Origin: Deltaproteobacteria bacterium
GTDB taxonomy: Bacteria > Desulfobacterota > Syntrophia > Syntrophales > UBA2210
NCBI GenBank assembly: GCA_019313385.1
Contig: JAFDBG010000011.1
Location: 1 to 51,072 of the forward strand
Direction of reading: 5' to 3'
Length of the DNA stretch: 51,072 bases
In this document: one piece after another, positions 28,330 to 36,390 of the stretch
How the letters are laid out: each line of letters starts with the position of its first letter
Numbering within the stretch: the first letter of the stretch is position 1
Notes under the pieces: model-generated
Told to the model about the DNA's origin: nothing
Database searches by the model: none
What the model saw: only the letters and a program-made list of their open reading frames with translations
Made by a program: the position numbers and the translations under genes

Positions 28330-29823
28330 TTAATCTCCAGCGAAGGAAAAATTCAATCGTTCTTCCGTGAAAAGGCCCCTGTCGTCGTTCTCAAAAAGCC
28401 AGGCAATCACCTTTTTATTAACCCATCGCTTTTGGCTGCACCACTCCTGGTTTGCGTCAAACATGCTCCCGTACTCGACATAGGAAGATAGGGGACAATC
28501 TCCGGCACAGTTATAGCGTATAAAGCAGTCGTCGCAGGCCCGCATGTTTTCTACCGATCTTTGGGCGAGGAATTCGGTTTTATCTTTGTCTATGTTCACT
28601 CGACCCGTCACAGGGTCCACTTTGCCGTAAAGAAACAGCTCTGATCCAGGTTCCGATTCATTCTGTATCTCGGTGCATGCGGTAATATTACCATCTGAGG
28701 TCAGTACAAAATTGATGCCGCAGGCGCCGCAATAAAATCGTTTTGCCGGTCCCAAGGCATACGCGCCTTTTCCCTTAATACGGACACCATGCATAGTTCC
28801 ATGTATGAACGCCTTATAAAACTGTTCACTGTATGCTGACGGATCGGGCGCCTTTGTGGATGAAGAAATCGCCCTTTCCGACATTTTAAGAGGTTCAAAA
28901 TGTATCGTTTGTATTCCTTCCCGTGCTGCCAGCTCAACCGTTTGCAACATTTTCGGCAATGAATAGGCTGTGACGGTCGAACGAATCTCGACTCTTCTCC
29001 CCCCTTTTGCAAGGGCGCGGATATTCTCAATGACGGTTTTGTAGCTTTCGCGGTTGCCGCGAAAGGGCCGCTGCAGGTTTTGCACTTCTTCTGACCCATC
29101 GAGACTGAATCTGCACTCAATGTCATGATCACAGATGAAACGCCTCACCGAATGGTGAAACGTGCCGTTTGTGGTGACTTTAACAAGCGGTTTTATCCAG
29201 TTGAGACGACACTTTTCTTCGAAAATTTCCACGATTTCACAAAACAGATTCTTGTCAAGGGTGGGTTCGCCGCCTCCGTGAAGAAAGAGACAGGCCGTAG
29301 CGCTGGTCGCAAAGATGTCGCTGAAAAATTTTTCAAGTGTCTTCTCGTAGATCGAAAGGTCTAAAGCCTTTTCCTTCAGATGCGCGGGTGCGTTTGAGTG
29401 GCAGTATTGACATTGAAGGTTGCAGGCGCTTTGAGGATAAACGGTAAGTACAGGAATCACAGGGGACTTCATGGCCGTCTCAAAGGGATCTGCCGGCGTT
29501 TCCATATCGGAAATAATCCCCGCATCGCAGAGATGGTGGAGGGCGGGTAAGAATTCTTCCTCTTGAAGATTAAACTGTCTCATGATGTCATGGACAGTTG
29601 CACCGCCATCAAATTTTTCCAAGACCCTTTGCAAAAAAGGACTAATCCTGCAACAGGTTCGAGCAAAAGGAGCGTGAAGGTAATAATTCCCCTCCTCCTC
29701 AAAGAGGAAAACCTCTTTCCCTATTGTGGACGATAACACCGAATTCGAATCAAACCGTTCGGATTCTAGTCTTGTCGGGCGATTACCTTTTAGTTTAATG
29801 ATACTAAGATGCGCTTCTTTCAC
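28330..29823 (-). CDS. Radical SAM/SPASM peptide maturase with N-terminal RRE-like segment
   Basis: CNLQCQYCHSN (CX3CX2C), LHGGGEPTLD, SPASM cysteines FYCGACGINFVLTSDGNITACTE..CDDCFIRYNCAGDCP. Confidence 0.88.
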   Translation of the reverse strand: MKEAHLSIIKLKGNRPTRLESERFDSNSVLSSTIGKEVFLFEEEGNYYLHAPFARTCCRISPFLQRVLEKFDGGATVHDIMRQFNLQEEEFLPALHHLCDAGIISDMETPADPFETAMKSPVIPVLTVYPQSACNLQCQYCHSNAPAHLKEKALDLSIYEKTLEKFFSDIFATSATACLFLHGGGEPTLDKNLFCEIVEIFEEKCRLNWIKPLVKVTTNGTFHHSVRRFICDHDIECRFSLDGSEEVQNLQRPFRGNRESYKTVIENIRALAKGGRRVEIRSTVTAYSLPKMLQTVELAAREGIQTIHFEPLKMSERAISSSTKAPDPSAYSEQFYKAFIHGTMHGVRIKGKGAYALGPAKRFYCGACGINFVLTSDGNITACTEIQNESEPGSELFLYGKVDPVTGRVNIDKDKTEFLAQRSVENMRACDDCFIRYNCAGDCPLSSYVEYGSMFDANQEWCSQKRWVNKKVIAWLFENDDRGLFTEERLNFSFAGD

Positions 29824-29986
29824 AGGATATCCTTTGTGGGAAAGCAGTGAGTGAAAAACCTCGTGAGGTAATTCTGAATGTGAATAAAATGATTGAAACG
29901 CAGAAAACCGTTTTTTTTCCTTTCAATGCACCCGAAATAAAAAGAACCGCAACAGAGATCAGCGGTCAAAAAATCCTTAATATTAC

Positions 29987-30027
29987 TGCACCCCGACAAT
30001 CCTTTATCTGAAAATTGCCGGGGTGCA
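29987..30027 (-). promoter_or_regulatory. Strong hairpin between the precursor genes and the rSAM gene
   Basis: tgcaccccgacaat-cctttatctgaaa-attgccggggtgca, 13 pairs with one mismatch; no immediate U tract. Confidence 0.8.
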
Positions 30028-30066
30028 TGGAAATAGGAAAAAGCTACAAGAAAACGGCAGGTCTTC

Positions 30067-30309
30067 TTAATTTTTTCCGCAGGTGTCAGCGACACACATG
30101 TAGCTGCCGCCGCCGGCTACAGCATCCAGATCCGCGTCTGACAATTCGCCACCACGGCATTCGTTGAGCTCTGCCTGGGTAAAGTCAAATCCAGCTCCCA
30201 GAATAACTTTCTTCTTTTCTTCCACGGACTTTGCTTCATTGATCGATTTTGCAAACGCTTCATCCGCCTTATACTTGGCCAAAAACTTCTGTGCGCTTTC
30301 TACTGGCAT
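30067..30309 (-). CDS. Nif11-type RiPP precursor peptide 1
   Basis: MPVESAQKFLAKYKADEAFAKSINEAKSVEEKKKVILGAGFDFTQAELNECRGGELSDADLDAVAGG|GSYMCVADTCGKN. Confidence 0.92.
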   Translation of the reverse strand: MPVESAQKFLAKYKADEAFAKSINEAKSVEEKKKVILGAGFDFTQAELNECRGGELSDADLDAVAGGGSYMCVADTCGKN

Positions 30310-30379
30310 TTCTCATCTCCTCCTGTTTTTAAAGGTAAGTTGCACTATCTTCCAGGCAGCGTAAAGGTCATTGGATAAC

Positions 30380-30619
30380 TTAATCCATCGCACATGTATC
30401 CGCTACGCACATGTAACTGCCGCCGGCTACAGCATCCAGATCCGCGTCCGACAATTCGCCGCCACGGCATTTGTTGAGCTCTGCCTGGGTAAAGTCAAAT
30501 CCCGCTCCCAGAATAACTTTCTTCTTTTCTTCCACGGATTTTGCTTCATTGATCGATTTTGCAAACGCTTCATCCGCCTTATACTTGGCCAAAAACTCTT
30601 TTGCGCTTTCAACTGACAT
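30380..30619 (-). CDS. Nif11-type RiPP precursor peptide 2
   Basis: MSVESAKEFLAKYKADEAFAKSINEAKSVEEKKKVILGAGFDFTQAELNKCRGGELSDADLDAVAGG|SYMCVADTCAMD. Confidence 0.92.
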   Translation of the reverse strand: MSVESAKEFLAKYKADEAFAKSINEAKSVEEKKKVILGAGFDFTQAELNKCRGGELSDADLDAVAGGSYMCVADTCAMD

Positions 30620-30679
30620 TTTGTTTCCTCCTTTTGAAGCAGGTTAAATAGTATTACCCGTAACGTACGTCACAGGCAA

Positions 30680-30775
30680 TTAACCGAACTGGTTAAAGCA
30701 AAATATTAAATTGCCACCGGCCACGGCGTCCAGATCCTCGTCGGACAATTCGCCACCGCATCTTAAAACTCCTCT
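30680..30775 (-). pseudogene. Decapitated third precursor: end of leader plus a distinct core
   Basis: Reverse strand: stop-RGVLRCGGELSDEDLDAVAGG|NLIFCFNQFG-stop; no start codon in frame. Confidence 0.88.
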
Positions 30776-30947
30776 TTAAGGTGAACGATATTTTCTACAA
30801 GAGAAATAATACGTTTCCATGAATAGATTATAATCTTGCTTTTTGCAATACAAAAAAGAAAATCGAGGTAAAAATATCATGTTGAGATGGGATTTATAGC
30901 ACTATTCTGCGCGTGGGGATATATTTTTCACCAATTAGCCGCAATTT

Positions 30948-32111
30948 TTAAACACATATCCTTTCAGCGTACCTCAACGCTTTTTGAAGGATCGAGAGGG
31001 CTTTCTCAGAGGACAATTCTTCGATGGTAAAACAGGTTAGGATCATGATCGCAATGGCCTTCCACCGTTCTGTTTCGAAATTGTCTCTATGCTGGCGGTC
31101 AAATTCCTCAAGATTTTCCGAAGCCTTCTTTGCCAGGGTCTGAAGAATTTTAAAGGAGCCGTCCGAAAGAGGAGGCTTCCCCCGATAGTTCTCGAGCCGC
31201 CCTCCTTCCCGGTATTCGGGAAAATGTTCCAGTCCCAGAAAGCGCAAAAACCAGTCCGCCCGGTAACGGCCTGTGGCCGCCACAATCCCTATGTAATCGG
31301 CTATAAGTTCATCAATAAGTCGATTTTGCATGGATGAAAAAAGCTGCAGTGTTGCATAGTGAGTGCATTCATGTTCTCGTCGAATGATAAGGGAAAGCCG
31401 CTGCCACTCATCTTCAGAAAGCCCCATTTCAGGAGCCGATACCGCACTATAAGGCCCGTCGCTCAAAATAATGAAGCGATCCTGGTAAAGGTTCTTTTGC
31501 GGGATAATTCGCCTGAACTCCTCCTTCCACTGGTCTTCAGAACAGTTACGGCGATTTTCTGTCTCCCACCGCGCGCGGTATCTGACGATCCTGTCCCAGT
31601 TGTTGTACCCTGTGACGATGGCTGACCCCATGGATTTTGGGATGGGAGCGGGCTCATTCCTTTTGGTGAGAGCCCTGACAAGGGCGACAAACTCTTCCCT
31701 CACCGGGGTGGAAATGATCGGTATGCGCCCGGCAAGGGTCGGATGAATGGTCAGATGGAGAAGGTCAGACCTCTTCAGTTCGAGACCGGTTGCCTGGGGA
31801 ATGTCTTGCGGCGGAACGCCTCTTAGCGTAACGGACCGGTAAAACGACTCTTCGCTGATACCCTTCCTGACCAGAAACCGGAGTTGTACCAGGTGACCCT
31901 TTAAGGAATCAAAGGCACCTTTAATGATGGCCTCCGATTCGTACTTCTCCCAGACGGAAATAAAGGGTTCGTCAGGCAGGGGCAAGGGAGTGATTCGGGA
32001 CAGGCCGGTGTGATCATATGTATTCTCATTATAACGTAAGAGCTCATCCGTTTCAGAATCTGATGCTCCCAGTGATGCGAGCACATGTGCCCTGTAATCC
32101 TGATCTTTCAA
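30948..32111 (-). CDS. Uncharacterised protein with HECTH metalloprotease-like motif, RiPP cluster
   Basis: LIIRREHECTHYATLQLFSSMQNRLIDELIADYIG: HExxH with downstream E..AD. Confidence 0.65.
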   Translation of the reverse strand: MKDQDYRAHVLASLGASDSETDELLRYNENTYDHTGLSRITPLPLPDEPFISVWEKYESEAIIKGAFDSLKGHLVQLRFLVRKGISEESFYRSVTLRGVPPQDIPQATGLELKRSDLLHLTIHPTLAGRIPIISTPVREEFVALVRALTKRNEPAPIPKSMGSAIVTGYNNWDRIVRYRARWETENRRNCSEDQWKEEFRRIIPQKNLYQDRFIILSDGPYSAVSAPEMGLSEDEWQRLSLIIRREHECTHYATLQLFSSMQNRLIDELIADYIGIVAATGRYRADWFLRFLGLEHFPEYREGGRLENYRGKPPLSDGSFKILQTLAKKASENLEEFDRQHRDNFETERWKAIAIMILTCFTIEELSSEKALSILQKALRYAERICV

Positions 32112-32128
32112 AGCTTACGCCCCAACCT

Positions 32129-33286
32129 TTACTGACTTTTGTAATATTCAAAGCGGCCATTTCTGGCCTCTTTGATAAAGATCTCATCCTCTACAATATC
32201 ACCGTTTTCGGCATACGTATGAAAACCCGTAGCCCCTTCCCAACCCTTCGTGGCGCGCAAGGCATCTGCAATGCGTGAGGGCACAGTGGATTGGGCCTTT
32301 TCCATAGCCCAGGCAAGGAGCTTCATTGCGTCGTAACCTTGGGCGGCCTTGGAATCAGGGATGGTATTGTATTTATCTGAAAAGGCCTTTACAAAATGCT
32401 GGACCTTTTTTTCTTTTCGTTCCGGATAAAACGGGGAACCTACAAATACATTGATGGCACTTTCGCCCGCACTCTTAAACAGTTCAGGCGAATCCAGTCC
32501 TTCCCCTCCTATGATGGGGACCTTGATTCCCAGACTCCTGGCTTCTTTAATAATATAACCCGCCTGAGGAGTAATACCGCCAAGGAAAACGGCATCGAAG
32601 GAAAAGTTATCGCTCCAGTAGGCAAAATCCTTTTGGAAATTTTTTATGTCACTCAAGGAGGTATAGTCGATCCGATCGACTATGGCGATTCCTTTTTTTT
32701 CAGCCTCCATCTCAAAGGCATCGGCCAATCTCTGTCCATACTCATCACTGGAATGGTATATTACCATGTTTTGATACCCTTGCCCGTCACAAAAATCGGC
32801 CAGTTCCCGGCCGAAGACGGAATCGCTTGGGATATTACGGAACACACATTTAAAACCCCGTTCGGTCAATCTGGGGGTTGTCGATGTTGGGGAAAGCATG
32901 AGCAGATCATAGTATTCGTAAATAATGGATGTGGCGTAGGATATATATGAATTATAATGTCCTATCATCGCGACCATATCTATATTTTCCGCGAATTGCT
33001 GCGCTACAATCTGTCCCTTGGTTACCGAAGCCTCGTCATCCCTCTTCACCACATGAATCCTTCGGCCAAGAACCCCTCCTTCATTATTGATCTCTGACAG
33101 GGCAAGCTCTATCCCCTGCCACAAGCCATTTTTTATCTCCGACCATGGCGCGGCAGCGCCTATGACAATCGGGCCAGTCGATTTCTCCGCCCGTAGGGCC
33201 CTTTTTTCACCGGGGTTGTCCCCACCCGTACAGGCCATTATGCCTAAAAGGAACACTGCAAGCCCTATTAAATATCTTTTTACCAT
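32129..33286 (-). CDS. Periplasmic-binding lipoprotein, branched-chain amino acid (LivJ) type
   Basis: Lipobox LLGIMAC; IVIGAAAPWSEIKNGLWQGIELALSEINNEGGVLGRRIHVVKRDDEA. Confidence 0.88.
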   Translation of the reverse strand: MVKRYLIGLAVFLLGIMACTGGDNPGEKRALRAEKSTGPIVIGAAAPWSEIKNGLWQGIELALSEINNEGGVLGRRIHVVKRDDEASVTKGQIVAQQFAENIDMVAMIGHYNSYISYATSIIYEYYDLLMLSPTSTTPRLTERGFKCVFRNIPSDSVFGRELADFCDGQGYQNMVIYHSSDEYGQRLADAFEMEAEKKGIAIVDRIDYTSLSDIKNFQKDFAYWSDNFSFDAVFLGGITPQAGYIIKEARSLGIKVPIIGGEGLDSPELFKSAGESAINVFVGSPFYPERKEKKVQHFVKAFSDKYNTIPDSKAAQGYDAMKLLAWAMEKAQSTVPSRIADALRATKGWEGATGFHTYAENGDIVEDEIFIKEARNGRFEYYKSQ

Positions 33287-33393
33287 AGCGTCTCCTTTTG
33301 CCGTGCTCTAATCCATAAATCAACAATCACCGCCCGCAAGGTCGTAGAGGTAATCATTAAGATTGATAGTAGCATGTAGGTATATTTCATAAC

Positions 33394-36303
33394 CTACGCC
33401 AGTTGTCGTGCTGCCAGTTCGGCAAAAAAGCCCTTCTGCCTCATAAGTTCATGGTATGCACCTGATTCGATGATTTTTCCATCTTGAAGCACATAAATAA
33501 GATCTGCGTTCATTATTGTACTCAGTCTGTGAGCAATTACTACACGAGTCACCTCAAGCTTTTCCAGGCTGTGGCTCACAATTGCCTGAGTATGATTATC
33601 CAGAGCGCTGGTTGCCTCATCAAAGAAAAGGATTCGGGGTTTTTTAACGATAGCTCGGGCAATGATCAACCGCTGTCTTTGCCCCCCTGACAGGGTTCCT
33701 CCCCCGGCGCTTACCACCGTATGCATACCCATGGGCATTTCCTCAATATCCTTGTCGATACCCACCATGCGTGCCGCTTCCCAGGCATCATCAATGGTCA
33801 GATTGGAGGCCCCAATAATATTTCTAAAGATATCTCCCTGCATTAACTGAGCATTTTGCAATACGACACCGACTTGCTGTCGCACCTCACGAAAATCGAG
33901 GGATGCTAAATCGTGTCCGTCATAGTAAATGGCACCCGATTCCTGTTTCTCAAATCCGAGTAAAAGTCTCAAAAGTGTTGACTTCCCTGATCCAGATCCG
34001 CCAACCAGGGCGATGAACTGTCCTGGCGCAACCTGCAAAGAGACATCTTTTAATATGATCGGTCCATCGTGGCTGTAATGGAAATTGATATGGCTGACCT
34101 CAATCGCCCCGCTCAATGCTCCCGGGTGAGTCTCCCCCTGGTTCGTTTCGGGGGTCGCCTCGATAATTGGTTTGAGCCTCTCATAGAGTGGAATAATGCT
34201 CAGGGAGGTCGCCAAAGCCGCAGCCATTTGGAGCATGGCCATCTGAAAATTACAATAGGCGGCATTAAAGGCCAGAAAGTTGCCAGTGCTCAATCTTCCT
34301 CCGGTAGTTTTCCAGATTAACCAGGCAAATATCGACATAGAAGCGATAACGGGGAAGGCGGAATTGAATGAGGTTAGCATATTTTGAATAGTACCCGCTT
34401 TAAAGGCGAGTTCTTTCTTCTCGGCGAAGTTTCCTGCCCATGCCGCGAATGCACGGTCCTCAGTGCCGGAGACACGGAGCTTTGTAATGCCTGAAATAAA
34501 CTGTAGAACCATGCCTGAAATCTTACCTTCGATTTCGTTTATTTTCCTCTGATAGCGGACAACCAGATAACTGGCAATGCCGGTGATAAGGATGCCTATC
34601 ATGGATAATCCCACTCCGACGAGGGCGAGTCTCACATCGTAGTAAAAAAGCAGGGCCAGACTAAATATGGAAAACAGGCAGGCCAGTATTGCGTTTACGG
34701 TAACACCGGAAAGAAGATCTCTGATCTCGTTGACCCCCATAGCTCTTTTTGCCAGATCTCCGGCCGAATAGTCGCGAAAGAAAGGAACGGGAAGAGAGAG
34801 AAGCCGATCCCATATTGCCGCCTGAATGGATGAATCCGTCTTACCAACAATACGCAGCAGCGCAATGCTCTTGGTTACATCGAACATGAGCATTGCGACG
34901 GCGGCTGTAGCCAGAACCAGGGAAATCTGCATGAGCTGGCCCCGAGAGGCCTCGGGAATAACTCTATCGAAAATGATTCCCGTCATAATAGGTATAAGAA
35001 GGCCCAGAAGGGCTCCGAGGACCCCCATAAGAATAACAGACGTAAGAGCGCCACCGCACCCACGAAAGCCAAACTTTATCAGATCGAGCCCGGTCAGCGC
35101 CCGGTTCGGGAAGGGCCGATAAAAAGAATATGCCTCCGGTGCCAGAGATTCGACGGTGCGGGATGTCGCCATTTGTCGTGTCCCCATTGCCGGATCATAG
35201 ATCGCGTACTTTCTCGGCGAAACTGAAATCAGGGCCACAGGTCTTTTTTCTTTATCGGCAAAGGCCAGAAGCGGGCCCTGGTCACGCCGCCACCAGGTTT
35301 CCTTGAGGATAACTTGTCGACTCCGAAAACCGGAACTTCGTGCGATATCTTCCAAAGAAAACCCATTGCCGCTGTCTTTCTCGGCTATGGCAGGCGAGCG
35401 GACTGCCATGCCGAGCGAATCTCCAATCATTCGACACGCCGCAAAAAGGGGATCTTCTTTGTCCTTTTGGGGGGCAACTACTTTCTTTTCTTCTTCCAGT
35501 ATAGAACCCAGACGATAGAAGGCCTGGGCCAGTTGTGAACGTCTGGCTTCGTCTTTTGTATGGATACGCTCGCGCTCGTCCCTTTCGGTCAATTTTTGAT
35601 TCAGGGCAAGGCACCTCAGGGCATATCGATGGAAATTACATAGCGCTTTCCACTCCCGATGTTTGCCAAAGAGCGTCTCTCCATCGATAACGGAAAAGGT
35701 TGTTTTTCCTTCTGTAACGATCCATGCGTTTGTGGAAAGGGGAAAGTATTCACCCTTGAGGATCTCGGGCCATTCACCTTTGCCCATCCACTGTAACGTT
35801 CCCTCGCTGGGCTTGATCCAGAGAGTCTTTTCAGGCGTTCGGAAATAGGTTTCCTCTTGGGTGAAAATATCGGAAGCGACATTAAGGTCGCTGAAGTCTC
35901 TGGGAAAGCGTATTTCTTTTCGAATTCCCGCGGATAACCTGCCGACCCACCGGTCGATCATGTCTCCCATCTTTTTTCGATAGGTTGATCCTTCCACGTC
36001 CTCAATAAGAGCGGACCTGGCATATTCCATGAGGGATGTATCGGGACCCCCCACGGCCAACAGGACTGCATCGTACTCTTTTCGGTCAGCTCTCATGCCG
36101 AAAAGTGCCTCTCCTTCATGGGCACGAAAGACATGGACGCGAGGCCCCTTCAGTTCTCCCTTATCCATCTGAACCGAGAAAACATCGACATTCCCGGAAT
36201 GGACCACAAAGATCCGTTCTTCGTCATCAAGGAGAAGTGGTTTGTTTCCGCTCACCTTCCGGATTGAGCCTTCTGTCTCAAATATGTCGCTCATTGTCTC
36301 CAT
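33394..36303 (-). CDS. NHLP-type bacteriocin export ABC transporter permease/ATPase
   Basis: C-terminal ABC: GGSGSGKSTLLRLLLG, LSGGQRQRLIIARA; 6-TM domain; long N-terminal extension. Confidence 0.87.
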   Translation of the reverse strand: METMSDIFETEGSIRKVSGNKPLLLDDEERIFVVHSGNVDVFSVQMDKGELKGPRVHVFRAHEGEALFGMRADRKEYDAVLLAVGGPDTSLMEYARSALIEDVEGSTYRKKMGDMIDRWVGRLSAGIRKEIRFPRDFSDLNVASDIFTQEETYFRTPEKTLWIKPSEGTLQWMGKGEWPEILKGEYFPLSTNAWIVTEGKTTFSVIDGETLFGKHREWKALCNFHRYALRCLALNQKLTERDERERIHTKDEARRSQLAQAFYRLGSILEEEKKVVAPQKDKEDPLFAACRMIGDSLGMAVRSPAIAEKDSGNGFSLEDIARSSGFRSRQVILKETWWRRDQGPLLAFADKEKRPVALISVSPRKYAIYDPAMGTRQMATSRTVESLAPEAYSFYRPFPNRALTGLDLIKFGFRGCGGALTSVILMGVLGALLGLLIPIMTGIIFDRVIPEASRGQLMQISLVLATAAVAMLMFDVTKSIALLRIVGKTDSSIQAAIWDRLLSLPVPFFRDYSAGDLAKRAMGVNEIRDLLSGVTVNAILACLFSIFSLALLFYYDVRLALVGVGLSMIGILITGIASYLVVRYQRKINEIEGKISGMVLQFISGITKLRVSGTEDRAFAAWAGNFAEKKELAFKAGTIQNMLTSFNSAFPVIASMSIFAWLIWKTTGGRLSTGNFLAFNAAYCNFQMAMLQMAAALATSLSIIPLYERLKPIIEATPETNQGETHPGALSGAIEVSHINFHYSHDGPIILKDVSLQVAPGQFIALVGGSGSGKSTLLRLLLGFEKQESGAIYYDGHDLASLDFREVRQQVGVVLQNAQLMQGDIFRNIIGASNLTIDDAWEAARMVGIDKDIEEMPMGMHTVVSAGGGTLSGGQRQRLIIARAIVKKPRILFFDEATSALDNHTQAIVSHSLEKLEVTRVVIAHRLSTIMNADLIYVLQDGKIIESGAYHELMRQKGFFAELAARQLA

Positions 36304-36390
36304 AAAAGAAAAGTTTCCTGTGTAGAGTCTTTATCCTCAACAACTGCGGTTTTTATGCCTCAGGATAATACTCCCAACCGCGTGGGAACA

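Noticed and set aside
29820-30095. 91-aa minus-strand ORF between the precursors and the rSAM gene, considered as an additional peptide
   Set aside because: Spans the strong hairpin, has no Nif11 leader or GG motif, and overlaps the end of precursor 1; probably not coding.
30371-30616. Plus-strand ORF opposite precursor 2
   Set aside because: Exact antisense of a convincing Nif11 precursor; the related plus ORF at 30164-30364 is the same kind of shadow over precursor 1.
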